Source: an uncultured Bacteroidota bacterium (GTDB lineage: Bacteria > Bacteroidota > Bacteroidia > Flavobacteriales > Flavobacteriaceae). From it: a stretch of DNA of 53,765 nt. This document shows, in pieces, positions 24,324-34,052 of this stretch. The notes under the pieces were generated by a model. That model was given only the letters and a program-made list of their open reading frames with translations. It ran no database searches and was not told the DNA's origin. Positions within the stretch are counted from its first letter, which is position 1. Each line of letters begins with the position of its first letter. The translations under genes were made by a program, and so were the position numbers. The stretch spans positions 1 to 53,765 of the forward strand of contig CACJYD010000010.1 in NCBI GenBank assembly GCA_902597545.1. The letters are read 5' to 3'.

Positions 24324-26864
24324 CTAAAACTGTTGACCAATAACAAAGTGAGTTTCCCAACCATTAGGCTCTAAGTTGAATTCATTGACAGAGTCAAGTC
24401 CATATCCAAAGTCAATTCCTAAAAGTCCAAAAGCAGGCATAAAAATCCTAAGTCCTAATCCAACGGATCTCTTTCCGTTAAAAGGGTTAAATTCTCTAAA
24501 ATTGTCATAACCTTGTCCTGTTTCCAGAAACGTCAAACCAAATATAGAAGCAGCAGGCTTTAGTGTAATTGGGTACCTTAGTTCCAAGGAGAACCTATTA
24601 TATATAGTGGAACCGTCCTGACTGGACAAACTCTGGTTAGGATAACCTCTTAGAGAAATTGTTTCTCTACCATCCATAGCATACTGAGACATACCATCAC
24701 CCCCTAAAAAGAATCTGTCAAAAGGTATCACACCTCGATCATTATTAAATGCTCCTAAAAATCCAAATTCTGTATGGGTTCGAAGAACTAACTTATCAAA
24801 TAATCTTGTATACCATGAGCCTTTAAATTTGATTTTATAAAATTCAAGCCATTTGAATTTTTCTTGTTCAATTTTTGCAGGATCTGGATTTCCATCATCA
24901 TCTTGAAATTTTTCTAAATCTCCCAAATTAGCATAGTCTATACCGTTCCATAGTGAATATGGCAAAGAAAACCTTGCACTTAAAACAAATTCTGATCCAC
25001 CAAGAGGGAAAATTGGATTTGTGAAAGTATTATTTCTTGATAAAGCTACTGTATAGGATAAATTATTTGAGCTACCATCTCCAAATGGAAATAATCCAGT
25101 GTAATAGTTATTTAAATTATAATACTGATAAGCCAAAGATTGGGATAATGTGAAGTAATCATCAGGAATTCTTAATCTTTTAGCCAAACCTACACTAGCT
25201 CCCGTAATTTCAAATGAAGCACTTTTATCGACTCTTCCTGTAAAATAATTATATCTATATTGTTTGGTATGGGAAAAGGATGTTGAAAATTGAACAGGCT
25301 GAATACCGCCAAACCATGGATCTGATAAAGAAGCACTATAAACCCTGTAGAATCGATTAGCTTGTAATCTCAATGAAACAGCTTGACCATCTCCTCTTGG
25401 GACAGGCTTCCAAGCTTTTGGATCTTTCATACCTTTTAATGAAAAATTATTAAATGAAAGTCCAATAGTACCAATAAAACCTCCACCACCATAACCACCT
25501 TGTAGTTCAACTTGACTAGCACCTTTAGGAACTAATCCATACTCAATATCTACAGTTCCATTATTTGGGTCTACATTTTTGAAATCAGGGCTTATCTGTT
25601 CAGGATCAAAAAATCCTAACTGACCTAATTCTCTAACAGTTCTTACAACTTTATCTTTACTGTAAAGTTCACCAGGTTTAGTTCGTAACTCTCTGTAAAT
25701 GACATTATCATTCGTAACAGTATTTCCAACTACAGAAATTTTATTGAAAAAAGCGGGTTTACCTTCAGTTATTCTTATTTCAAAATCTATAGTATCATTT
25801 TCAGCAGCAATCTCGACTGCATTTACATTGGAAAAAAGATATCCATTATTTTGATAAAGATTGGTTAAATCTTCTCCATCAGGTTTTGAGTTATCTGATA
25901 TTCTTTTTTTAAGTAAAATACCATTGTAAGTATCACCTTTAAATAAACCTAAAACACGAGATAATTGTTCATTTGAATAAACTGAATTACCCAAAAATTT
26001 TATATCTCCAAAATAATACTTATTTCCTTCAGCTAATTCAATATCCAAATCAATTAGATTTCCATCAATCTTAACAGTGTCAAGCAGAATTCGAGCATCT
26101 CGATAGCCTTTTTCCTTATAAAAATCAATTATTGATGTAAGATCTTCCTCATAATCCTTCTCTATGTACTTAGATTTTTTCCAAAATCTTCCTAAAAGTT
26201 TAGATTTGGTATTTTTCATCTGCTTTTTAAGCTTCTTGCTCTTGAACAAATCATTTCCTGTAAAATTTATGCTATTGATTTTTACTCTTTCCCCTAAGTC
26301 GATATTGATAACCATCCTTTCACTATTTAAGCCTAATGTATCAGGGATAGTATTTATATTAACTTTAGTATTTAAAAATCCATTTTTTCTATACTTATTT
26401 ATAATATAATTCTTGGTTGTTTCAATAAAGTTCTCTGTAATTTTTTGTCCTTTCTTAATTTCAATATCTGTCTCAATTGTTTCGGTTTTGGACTTTCTTA
26501 AACCAGTAATTTTATAATCCGAAAGGGAAGGCAATTCCACAATATTTATTTCAATACTTGCCTTATCACCATCAATTTTTGTGACATAAAAATTAATATC
26601 ACTAAATAATTCTAATTTCCAAAGCTTATTAATTACCTGACTAATTTCTTCACCAGGTATTCTAATACTTTGACCTGTAAAAAGTCCTGTATAGGTAACG
26701 ACTGTTTGCTCATTAAATGTTTTAAGTCCAGTGACATTTATTTCGTCCAACACGTAAAAGTTTCCTTTGACAAAATCACTTTCCTGAGAGAAAGATAATT
26801 TTGAGTTAACTAATAAAAAGACTAAAAATAAGCCTGTTATTATTTTAATTTTAAACTTTTCCAA
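24324..26864 (-). CDS. bamA: Outer-membrane protein assembly factor BamA
   Basis: About 846 aa, the core of the beta-barrel assembly machine. A signal peptide (ending SFSQ) is followed by five POTRA-like domains (for example VLDEINVTGLKTFNEQTVV and INSINFTGNDLFKSKKLKKQ). The Omp85 barrel includes FFLGGDGMSQ and ends in terminal Phe, the outer-membrane signature. I chose TTG at 26862-26864 because it gives a compact signal peptide and has AAGAAG just upstream; the TTG at 26889-26891 would add nine polar residues. Either start lies inside uppS. Confidence 0.93.
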   Translation of the reverse strand: MEKFKIKIITGLFLVFLLVNSKLSFSQESDFVKGNFYVLDEINVTGLKTFNEQTVVTYTGLFTGQSIRIPGEEISQVINKLWKLELFSDINFYVTKIDGDKASIEINIVELPSLSDYKITGLRKSKTETIETDIEIKKGQKITENFIETTKNYIINKYRKNGFLNTKVNINTIPDTLGLNSERMVINIDLGERVKINSINFTGNDLFKSKKLKKQMKNTKSKLLGRFWKKSKYIEKDYEEDLTSIIDFYKEKGYRDARILLDTVKIDGNLIDLDIELAEGNKYYFGDIKFLGNSVYSNEQLSRVLGLFKGDTYNGILLKKRISDNSKPDGEDLTNLYQNNGYLFSNVNAVEIAAENDTIDFEIRITEGKPAFFNKISVVGNTVTNDNVIYRELRTKPGELYSKDKVVRTVRELGQLGFFDPEQISPDFKNVDPNNGTVDIEYGLVPKGASQVELQGGYGGGGFIGTIGLSFNNFSLKGMKDPKAWKPVPRGDGQAVSLRLQANRFYRVYSASLSDPWFGGIQPVQFSTSFSHTKQYRYNYFTGRVDKSASFEITGASVGLAKRLRIPDDYFTLSQSLAYQYYNLNNYYTGLFPFGDGSSNNLSYTVALSRNNTFTNPIFPLGGSEFVLSARFSLPYSLWNGIDYANLGDLEKFQDDDGNPDPAKIEQEKFKWLEFYKIKFKGSWYTRLFDKLVLRTHTEFGFLGAFNNDRGVIPFDRFFLGGDGMSQYAMDGRETISLRGYPNQSLSSQDGSTIYNRFSLELRYPITLKPAASIFGLTFLETGQGYDNFREFNPFNGKRSVGLGLRIFMPAFGLLGIDFGYGLDSVNEFNLEPNGWETHFVIGQQF

Positions 26865-27594
26865 ATCTTCTTGCTCTATTTTGATACTCAATTACTGCTT
26901 CATAAAAGTGTTTTTTCTTAAAATCTGGCCATAAAAGATCTAGAAAAAACAATTCTGCGTAAGAAATTTGCCATAATAAGAAATTACTTACTCTTATTTC
27001 TCCACCTGTTCTTATCAATAAATCAACATTATCTAAATTTCGAGTGTAAAGATGGTCATTTATTATGTTTTCATCAATATTTTCAAGAGAAATTATGTTT
27101 TTTTTAACTTTATTTGAAATTGATTTTACTGCCTCAATAATTTCTTGCTTAGAACCATAACTTATTGCCAAATTTAATTTAAGTCCAGTATTCTTACTTG
27201 TTTGATCTACTGCCTCAATTAATCTTTTTTTAGTTTTTTCTGGAAGTAAATCTTTTTGCCCAATCACACTCAGTCTAATATTATTTTTATTTAAATTTTC
27301 CAATTCTTTATCTATAGAGCTAAATAATAAATGCATTAAAGCCTTAACTTCCGTTTCAGGTCTTTTCCAATTTTCCATTGAAAAGACATATAAAGTCAGA
27401 TTTTTAACTCCTAAATCAATTGATGCCTCAATTGTATCTCTAACCGAACTTACCCCTTTGTTATGACCAAAAAATCTTTCCTTACCAATCTTTTTTGCCC
27501 ATCTACCATTACCATCCATTATCACAGCAACATGATTAGGAATTTTAAATTTATTAATCTTTTTCGATAAACTATCTGGTACAATCGCAGTCAT
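26851..27594 (-). CDS. uppS: Undecaprenyl diphosphate synthase (isoprenyl transferase)
   Basis: 247 aa from the ATG at 27592-27594; a TTG nine bases upstream is less likely. The catalytic Asp27 lies in HVAVIMDGNGRWAKK. Other cis-prenyltransferase blocks are GHNKGVSSVRDTIEASIDLG, LTLYVFSMENWKRP and LLIRTGGEIRVSNFLLWQ. It condenses isopentenyl diphosphates into the C55 lipid carrier for peptidoglycan and O-antigen. It overlaps the DUF6089 gene by 23 bases and bamA by 14, so the cluster is tightly coupled. Confidence 0.95.
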   Translation of the reverse strand: MTAIVPDSLSKKINKFKIPNHVAVIMDGNGRWAKKIGKERFFGHNKGVSSVRDTIEASIDLGVKNLTLYVFSMENWKRPETEVKALMHLLFSSIDKELENLNKNNIRLSVIGQKDLLPEKTKKRLIEAVDQTSKNTGLKLNLAISYGSKQEIIEAVKSISNKVKKNIISLENIDENIINDHLYTRNLDNVDLLIRTGGEIRVSNFLLWQISYAELFFLDLLWPDFKKKHFYEAVIEYQNRARRFGKV

Positions 27595-28321
27595 AATTTC
27601 CAAATAAATATGTTAATGTAATTCCAGTATAGACATACCAATCCTGACTTAAATTACTTCCAAAAGGCCTTTGTGAATATAAGCTACTATCATTAAATTT
27701 GGGGTAACTTCCATCTAAATTTTCAGTAAAACTATGCTTTGCAGAAATCTCAAGTCCAACTACAACTGAATTTAGAGGTTTCATTTTTATACCAACAGTT
27801 ATTGGCAAAGCCAAATCATTATCCTTCCCATATGCTTGAGCCTCATTTATTCCAATAGGATAATGTAGAGCATTGTATCTAATTAAGGATAGGCCAGTGT
27901 GAATATAGGGTGTAAATTCAAAATTATATGATGAGGTTTCAAATTCTAAAAAATTGAAATCTAATCCAAGATGAAACTCTTGAATTTTATTCTTAAAATA
28001 TTTGCCTCTTTGTAACCTATAATCTGCTGATCCCTCCCAAAAATCACTAGATTGAATTTCAGCAATGTTGAAACCAGCTTTTATTGCAAACCTATTAGAC
28101 AAATTTTTTCTGTAAAATATACCTATTACTCCACTGGAGATATTTTCTTTATCCCCGCTTATATTATCATTTGAAAAAGGGTTTATATATATCGTAGGTC
28201 CGACATCACCAATATAATTTGTTCCTCCTAAAAAAAATCCAATTTCATTATCTTGAGATTTTAATTCATTCGAAAATAATATTATAAACAAAAGAATATA
28301 TGTATAAATTTTATTATTCAA
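27572..28321 (-). CDS. DUF6089-type outer-membrane beta-barrel protein
   Basis: 249 aa with a signal peptide (1-22) and an alternating amphipathic pattern typical of an 8-stranded barrel (NEIGFFLGGTNYIGDVGPTI at the mature N terminus, later SNRFAIKAGFNIAEIQSSDF and YTGITLTYLFGNYDCDCTR). Its position between nadK and uppS is conserved across Flavobacteriia. Function unknown; an envelope role is suggested by uppS and bamA downstream. The start appears to be TTG at 28319-28321, one base after the nadK stop. Confidence 0.85.
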   Translation of the reverse strand: MNNKIYTYILLFIILFSNELKSQDNEIGFFLGGTNYIGDVGPTIYINPFSNDNISGDKENISSGVIGIFYRKNLSNRFAIKAGFNIAEIQSSDFWEGSADYRLQRGKYFKNKIQEFHLGLDFNFLEFETSSYNFEFTPYIHTGLSLIRYNALHYPIGINEAQAYGKDNDLALPITVGIKMKPLNSVVVGLEISAKHSFTENLDGSYPKFNDSSLYSQRPFGSNLSQDWYVYTGITLTYLFGNYDCDCTR

Positions 28322-28322
28322 A

Positions 28323-29201
28323 CTAATTTCTTTTATCCTTACCCCAAAGCAATTTTTCTTTCAAAGATTCATAAAAACTATTATTTGAAAAATGTGCAAT
28401 TTTAAAATTAAATTCTGCCTTTTCAATTTTAATTATAGTATTGTTTTCAATTGTAAAAATTTTCGAGTCAATGGAAAGTAAATGATTTTTTTCTCGTCCC
28501 GAGACACTTAATTCAATTTTTGTAGTTTCTGATATTACAAGTGGTCTCACATTTAAATTATGTGGAGAAATTGGAGTTAAAACGAATGAACCACTAGTTG
28601 GTGAAATTACTGGGCCTCCACAACTTAGGGAATATCCAGTTGATCCAGTTGGTGTTGAAACAATTAATCCATCAGCCCAGTATGTATTTAAATGATTTCC
28701 ATCTAAACTAGTTTTAATATTAATCATAGATGTTGTATCCTTTCTAACAACACTTACTTCATTTAAAGCATACGGAAAAACAGAATCATTAATACCAATT
28801 TCATTAGAATTAACTTTTATAAGTGTTCTATTTTCTACATTAAAATCTTTGTGAAATATTTTACTAATTGAATCGTTAATGTCTTCTTTTTTACTTGTAG
28901 CTAGAAACCCTAGGTTTCCTGTATTTATACCCATTACTGGAATATCAAGTTCTCTTATAAACTCTATACATCTAAGAAAGGTTCCATCACCTCCAATGCT
29001 AACCATAATATCAATTGAAGAATCCAAGTCATTTGATGTTTCAAAGGGCACTAGGTTTAAATTCTCTGAGTTTTCTATAACATCCAAGATATTTTTTTCA
29101 ATAAAAAACTTGGAGTGTTTAGCATGATTCGACAAAAAAAAAGAATTAATTACATTTTTTGTTGAATCATTAATTTCACGAGAGAATAAAGCAATTACCA
29201 T
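28323..29201 (-). CDS. nadK: NAD kinase
   Basis: 292 aa, usual length. It phosphorylates NAD to NADP with ATP. The GGDGTFLR motif (70-77, catalytic Asp72) and NTGNLGFLA are present, as are the later TPTGSTGYSLSCGGP nucleotide-binding block and SISPHNLNVRPLV-type C-terminal segment (here PISPHNLNVRPLVI). It heads the minus-strand envelope cluster and diverges from pdxJ with 79 bases between them. Confidence 0.94.
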   Translation of the reverse strand: MVIALFSREINDSTKNVINSFFLSNHAKHSKFFIEKNILDVIENSENLNLVPFETSNDLDSSIDIMVSIGGDGTFLRCIEFIRELDIPVMGINTGNLGFLATSKKEDINDSISKIFHKDFNVENRTLIKVNSNEIGINDSVFPYALNEVSVVRKDTTSMINIKTSLDGNHLNTYWADGLIVSTPTGSTGYSLSCGGPVISPTSGSFVLTPISPHNLNVRPLVISETTKIELSVSGREKNHLLSIDSKIFTIENNTIIKIEKAEFNFKIAHFSNNSFYESLKEKLLWGKDKRN

Positions 29202-29280
29202 ATGAAAAGATTATTATTGCAAATTAACTAAAAATTATACACAAGACCTTCTTAAACTTTGTATTTTTACCAGGCAAATT

Positions 29281-29994
29281 ATGACAAAATTAAGTGTCAA
29301 TATCAATAAAATAGCAACCCTAAGGAATTCGAGAGGAGGGAATCATCCTGATTTAATTAAAATGGCAAAGGATATACAAAATTTTGGAGCAAGTGGTATA
29401 ACTATTCATCCAAGACCAGATGAAAGGCATATAAGGTATCAAGATGCAATAGATCTTAAAGAGGTTGTATTTACTGAGCTTAATATTGAGGGTAATCCAA
29501 TTGATAAATTCATAGATCTTGTCCTTAGGGTAAAACCTTATCAAGTTACTTTAGTGCCTGATGCTGAGGATGCGTTGACATCCAATGCTGGTTGGGATAC
29601 CAAAAAAAATCATGAATATCTTAAAAGTATTATTGAAGTTTTTAAAAGAGATAATATCAAAACCTCAATATTTGTTGATCCAAACTTAGAGTCAGTTGAA
29701 TATGCAAAAAAAACCAATTGCGATGCAATAGAATTATATACAGAGTTGTATGCAAAAAACTATAAAGAAAAAAAAGCTGAAACTATGAAACTTTACACTG
29801 ATTGTTCAATGCTTGCGAATGACTTAGGTTTGATGGTTAATGCTGGTCATGATCTGAATTTAGAAAATATTAAATATTTTTCTCAAAATATGCCTTTTCT
29901 CAATGAGGTATCAATTGGTCACGCCTTAATTAGTGAATCTATTTATTTAGGCATTGAAAATGTAATCAACTTATATATAAATAAATTAAGTTGA
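29281..29994 (+). CDS. pdxJ: Pyridoxine 5'-phosphate synthase
   Basis: 237 aa TIM barrel, the normal PdxJ length. It condenses 1-deoxyxylulose 5-phosphate with 3-amino-2-oxopropyl phosphate in DXP-dependent vitamin B6 synthesis. Diagnostic blocks are LSVNINKIATLRNSRGGNHP (conserved N-x-N-x-x-A-x-L-R), GITIHPRPDERHIRYQD, VTLVPDAEDALTSNAGWD, and the C-terminal NAGHDLNLENI and EVSIGHALI. Its TGA shares one base with the ATG of the hydrolase. Confidence 0.95.
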   Translation: MTKLSVNINKIATLRNSRGGNHPDLIKMAKDIQNFGASGITIHPRPDERHIRYQDAIDLKEVVFTELNIEGNPIDKFIDLVLRVKPYQVTLVPDAEDALTSNAGWDTKKNHEYLKSIIEVFKRDNIKTSIFVDPNLESVEYAKKTNCDAIELYTELYAKNYKEKKAETMKLYTDCSMLANDLGLMVNAGHDLNLENIKYFSQNMPFLNEVSIGHALISESIYLGIENVINLYINKLS

Positions 29995-30758
29995 TGATTC
30001 TACATAGTAAAGTATTAGGCTCAAGCAAAAATAAAATTATAATACTTCATGGCTTTTTAGGCTCTCTTGATAACTGGATTACCTTTTCTAAAAAAATTTC
30101 AGAAAATAATTTTGAAGTTCACTTACTTGACCAAAGAAATCATGGAAAAAGCTTTCATTCTGATGAATTTAGTTATGAATTAATGGTTAAAGATCTACAT
30201 GAATACATATCTAAATTTAACATTAATAGTGTATCAATAATTGGTCATTCAATGGGTGGCAAAACTGCAATGTTATTTAGTTTAATTTATCCTGATTTAG
30301 TAGAAAAACTTATCGTTGTTGATATACTTCCAGTTAGTTATAATAAAAGTTATGATTTAATTTTTGATTCATTATTAAATATAAATCTTAAACAAATTAA
30401 ATCAAGAAATGAGTTTAATTTACATTTAAAAAAATATTTTGATGATGATGGATTTATTTTGTTTTTATCAAAAAATTTAAAGAGGTCATTTGATGGAAGT
30501 TTTGAATATAAATCCAATATTAAGGTTTTACAAAAAACATATTCAAATGTTACTTCATCTATATATTTTCATAAGGGATACAGAAAGGAGGTTCTATTTA
30601 TTAAAGGTGAAAATTCAGATTACATAGACTCTGAAAATTTAAAAATTACATCTAAAATTTTTCCATATTATAAGCTAACTGAAATCAAAAATGCTGGACA
30701 TTGGATTCACCATGAAAATCCAGATGATTTTTTTTCAATATGTATAAAATATTTATAA
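29994..30758 (+). CDS. Alpha/beta-fold hydrolase, YbfF-esterase-like
   Basis: 254 aa from the ATG at 29994, overlapping the pdxJ stop. The oxyanion motif is LHGFLGSLDNW (19-29), followed by LDQRNHGKS (45-53). The nucleophile elbow GHSMGG has Ser86. The C-terminal catalytic His lies in NAGHWIHHENP. This is a COG0596 esterase/lipase-type enzyme; the substrate is unknown. Its coupling to pdxJ is common in Bacteroidota without a known functional reason. Confidence 0.87.
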   Translation: MILHSKVLGSSKNKIIILHGFLGSLDNWITFSKKISENNFEVHLLDQRNHGKSFHSDEFSYELMVKDLHEYISKFNINSVSIIGHSMGGKTAMLFSLIYPDLVEKLIVVDILPVSYNKSYDLIFDSLLNINLKQIKSRNEFNLHLKKYFDDDGFILFLSKNLKRSFDGSFEYKSNIKVLQKTYSNVTSSIYFHKGYRKEVLFIKGENSDYIDSENLKITSKIFPYYKLTEIKNAGHWIHHENPDDFFSICIKYL

Positions 30759-30764
30759 ACTAAA

Positions 30765-30799
30765 TTTGTTGCTGCAAACTTCAAAAAAGATTACTTTTG
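30765..30799 (+). promoter_or_regulatory. Bacteroidota-type promoter for tig-clpP-clpX
   Basis: TACTTTTG (30792-30799) fits the -7 consensus TAnnTTTG. Upstream are TTTG at 30765-30768 (23-base spacing) and TTG at 30769-30771 (20-base spacing). Transcription would begin near 30804, about 12 bases ahead of the tig ATG. This is the best-formed promoter in the window by consensus fit. Confidence 0.7.
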
Positions 30800-30815
30800 A
30801 GCGCTATTTTGACAA

Positions 30816-32141
30816 ATGAATATCGATTTAAAAAAGAAAAATAAAGAATTGTCTGTAATCACTCTTGAAATTTCAAGTCAAGATTACAACGACAAAGTAG
30901 AATCCATCTTAAATGATTATAAAAAAAAGGCTAATGTTCCTGGATTTAGAAAAGGTTTTGTTCCATTAGGAATGATAAAAAAACAATATGAATTGCCTGT
31001 TAAAGTCGATGAAATAAACAAATTAGTTCAAAGTGAATTATCAAAGTATATTACAGATAATAATCTTTTAATTTTAGGAAATCCTATACCAAGCGAAAAT
31101 GATAATATTGATTGGAAAAAAAACGATATAATATTAAATTTTGATGTGGCTCACAAACCATCCTTTAAATTAAATTATAAATTCAAAAAACCAATAACTC
31201 ATTATCAAATACTTGCTGATGATTTAATGATAAAAAATCAAATTGAATCATATCAAAGTCAGTATGGTAAATTAATTTCTGTCTCAAAAATTGAAGATAA
31301 TGTTAATGTTATTGGTAATTTTTTTTCAGAAGAATTAGATTTTAAAAAAGAGGCTAATTTTTTAGCATCTCAGCTTTCAAACACTACTTTCAAAAAATTT
31401 TTGAAACTAAAAGTTGGTCAGGAGATAAAAATAAATCCAAAGGAAGTTTTTGACGATAAAGATGATTTAAATAAAGTAACAGGTTTAGATGAAAATAGTT
31501 TAAATAATATTAATGAAATTAGTTTTAAGCTACAAGAATTAAATAAAAATCAAAAGGCGGAAACTAATGAAGATTTATTTAAAAAAGTTTATCCAAATGA
31601 TTCAATAAAAAATTTAAAGGATTTTAAATCAAAAATTAAAACCGATATTGAAAAACAATTTATTAATCAATCTGATCAGAAATTTTTAAATGATGTTACT
31701 GAGGCAGTAATAGATTCCTCAAAAATAAATCTTCCAAAAGATTTTCTAAAAAGGCTAATGAAGCTCAATTCTAAGGAATCATTAAACGATGAAGAATTAG
31801 AGAAAGAGTACTTGAAATCAGAAAAAGGAATAAAGTATCAACTAATTGAAGAAAAAATAATCATTGAAAATGATATAAAAATTAATATAGATACCATAAA
31901 AGAATTTGCCACCAATATGATAAAAAATCAAATGGCTGCGTATGGGCAAAATAATCCTGATGAAAAGGAATTGAACTCAATACTTCAAAGAATTATGTCT
32001 AACCAAGATGAAGTTAAAAGGATAAGTAATCAAATTATCAGTGAAAAATTATTATTGATTTATAAGGAAAAAGTGAACAAAAAAATAAAAAAAGTTTCTT
32101 ATGAAGAGTATATTGAAATAGCCTACAAGAAAAATAATTAA
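30816..32141 (+). CDS. tig: Trigger factor, ribosome-associated chaperone
   Basis: 441 aa. The ribosome-docking signature is present in the N-terminal domain (VPGFRKGFVPLGMIKKQYE, about 39-57). The central region where the FKBP-type prolyl isomerase domain normally sits is strongly diverged, with no clear FKBP aromatic pocket. The helical C-terminal chaperone domain is recognisable (NLPKDFLKRLM and later EKLLLIYKEKV). It holds nascent chains at the exit tunnel. It precedes clpP and clpX, the classic tig-clpP-clpX order. Confidence 0.93.
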   Translation: MNIDLKKKNKELSVITLEISSQDYNDKVESILNDYKKKANVPGFRKGFVPLGMIKKQYELPVKVDEINKLVQSELSKYITDNNLLILGNPIPSENDNIDWKKNDIILNFDVAHKPSFKLNYKFKKPITHYQILADDLMIKNQIESYQSQYGKLISVSKIEDNVNVIGNFFSEELDFKKEANFLASQLSNTTFKKFLKLKVGQEIKINPKEVFDDKDDLNKVTGLDENSLNNINEISFKLQELNKNQKAETNEDLFKKVYPNDSIKNLKDFKSKIKTDIEKQFINQSDQKFLNDVTEAVIDSSKINLPKDFLKRLMKLNSKESLNDEELEKEYLKSEKGIKYQLIEEKIIIENDIKINIDTIKEFATNMIKNQMAAYGQNNPDEKELNSILQRIMSNQDEVKRISNQIISEKLLLIYKEKVNKKIKKVSYEEYIEIAYKKNN

Positions 32142-32150
32142 CTTTATAAC

Positions 32151-32810
32151 ATGAATTATTCAGAAGAATTTAAAAAATATGCTACAAAACATCATGGTGT
32201 AAATTCCATGTATTATGACAAAATCATTAGTAGCATGACGCCTTACATTATTGAAGAAAGACAACTTAATGTTGCTCAAATGGATGTGTTTTCTAGGCTT
32301 ATGATGGATAGAATAATTTTTTTAGGCACTGCAATTAATGACTCGGTTGCAAATATTATTCAAGCTCAATTATTATTCCTTGAAAGTACTGATAAAGAAA
32401 AAGATATACAGATTTACATCAATTCGCCTGGTGGATCTGTTTATGCTGGGCTTGGTATTTATGATACTATGCAATTTATTGGACCTAATGTTGCTACTAT
32501 TTGTACTGGGATTGCCGCTTCAATGTCAGCGGTTCTTTTATGTGCTGGTGAAAAAGGTAAAAGATCTGGTTTGACTCATTCAAGAGTTATGATACATCAG
32601 CCTCTAGGTGGAGCTCAAGGCCAAGCATCAGATATTGAAATCACTGCAAGAGAGATTGGTAAATTAAAGAAAGAATTATATGAAATTATAGCTACTCATA
32701 CTGGTCAGAAGTATGATAAGGTATATGAAGATTCTGACAGAGATTATTGGATGAAAGCACCGGAAGCTAAAAAGTATGGGATGATTGATGAAGTTCTCTC
32801 CAAAAAATAA
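32151..32810 (+). CDS. clpP: ATP-dependent Clp protease proteolytic subunit
   Basis: 219 aa serine protease. The catalytic Ser124 is in IAASMSAVLLCAGEKGKR and His149 in SRVMIHQPLGGAQGQASD; the third member is an Asp near 198. The N-terminal region ERQLNVAQMDVFSRLMMDRI includes the handle and axial-loop segment. It forms the double heptameric chamber fed by ClpX. It starts 9 bases after tig. Confidence 0.96.
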   Translation: MNYSEEFKKYATKHHGVNSMYYDKIISSMTPYIIEERQLNVAQMDVFSRLMMDRIIFLGTAINDSVANIIQAQLLFLESTDKEKDIQIYINSPGGSVYAGLGIYDTMQFIGPNVATICTGIAASMSAVLLCAGEKGKRSGLTHSRVMIHQPLGGAQGQASDIEITAREIGKLKKELYEIIATHTGQKYDKVYEDSDRDYWMKAPEAKKYGMIDEVLSKK

Positions 32811-32818
32811 TTTAATAA

Positions 32819-34051
32819 ATGTCTGAGGATAGATTATCGTGCTCATTTTGTGGATTAAATAAACTACAAACAAAAATACTAGTAGCAGGTCAAGATGCAC
32901 ATATTTGTGATCAATGTATAGAACAAGCCTTTTCTATTTTAAATCATCAAAATAAATCAAACGAATCTTCAATTAATATTGAAAAAAGCGAACTAATTAA
33001 CCCCAAGGAAATAAAACAATATCTTGATGATTATGTGATTGGACAAGATTATTCTAAAAAAGTTATTTCTGTTTGTGTATACAATCATTACAAAAGGATC
33101 AATCAAAAAATAAGTGATGATAATATTGAAATTGAGAAAAGTAATGTTATAATGGTTGGACCTACGGGAACTGGAAAGACTCTTATAGCTAAAACTATTG
33201 CAAAAATGCTTGATGTTCCTTTAGCAATTGTTGATGCTACAGTTTTGACAGAAGCTGGCTACGTTGGTGAGGATGTAGAAAATATTTTAACAAGACTATT
33301 ACAAGCGTCAGACTACAATATTGAAAAGGCTGAGAAGGGAATTATTTTTATTGATGAAATTGATAAGATTTCAAGAAAAAATGATAATCCTTCAATCACG
33401 AGAGACGTTTCTGGTGAAGGAGTTCAACAAGCTCTTTTGAAGTTAATGGAAGGTACAGTTGTAAATGTTCCACCAAAGGGTGGTAGAAAACACCCTGACC
33501 AAAACTTCATTAAATTAAATACTTCCAATATATTATTTATAGCTGGGGGAGCATTTGATGGAATTGAAAAAATAATTTCTAAAAGATTAAATATGAATGC
33601 CGTTGGATTTAAAAATTCTAAGCTAAAATCTGTCGTAGGGTCTAATCAAATAGTTAAAAATATTATTCCAAATGACTTAAAAGATTTTGGATTAATTCCT
33701 GAAATATTAGGAAGACTACCAATCCTAACATATATGCTTGATCTTGATTCAAAAGATCTAAGACAAATTCTAACACAGCCAAAAAATGCACTCGTAAAAC
33801 AGTATTTTAAATTATTTGAAATTGATGGAATTAATCTAACTTTTGATGATGATGCATTGGATTATATTGTTGAAAAAGCTTTAGAATTTAAATTAGGTGC
33901 AAGAGGACTTAGATCTATTTGTGAGTCAATATTGATTGATGATATGTTTAATTTACCTGGATCAAAAACAAAGATTTTACATGTCGACAAAAGCTACATA
34001 AAAAAGAAACTTGACGGCATCAACTTTTCTGGGCTTAAAGAAGCTTCATGA
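32819..34051 (+). CDS. clpX: ClpXP unfoldase ClpX
   Basis: 410 aa. The N-terminal zinc-binding domain has Cys8, Cys11, Cys30 and Cys33 (CSFCGL and CDQC). The AAA+ module has Walker A GPTGTGKT (114-121), Walker B IIFIDEIDK and the VGEDVE pore-1 region (GYVGEDVENILTRLLQ). A sensor-2 GARGLRSI follows. It recognises tagged substrates and threads them into ClpP. The stop is one base from the convergent small Cys protein gene. Confidence 0.96.
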   Translation: MSEDRLSCSFCGLNKLQTKILVAGQDAHICDQCIEQAFSILNHQNKSNESSINIEKSELINPKEIKQYLDDYVIGQDYSKKVISVCVYNHYKRINQKISDDNIEIEKSNVIMVGPTGTGKTLIAKTIAKMLDVPLAIVDATVLTEAGYVGEDVENILTRLLQASDYNIEKAEKGIIFIDEIDKISRKNDNPSITRDVSGEGVQQALLKLMEGTVVNVPPKGGRKHPDQNFIKLNTSNILFIAGGAFDGIEKIISKRLNMNAVGFKNSKLKSVVGSNQIVKNIIPNDLKDFGLIPEILGRLPILTYMLDLDSKDLRQILTQPKNALVKQYFKLFEIDGINLTFDDDALDYIVEKALEFKLGARGLRSICESILIDDMFNLPGSKTKILHVDKSYIKKKLDGINFSGLKEAS

Positions 34052-34052
34052 A

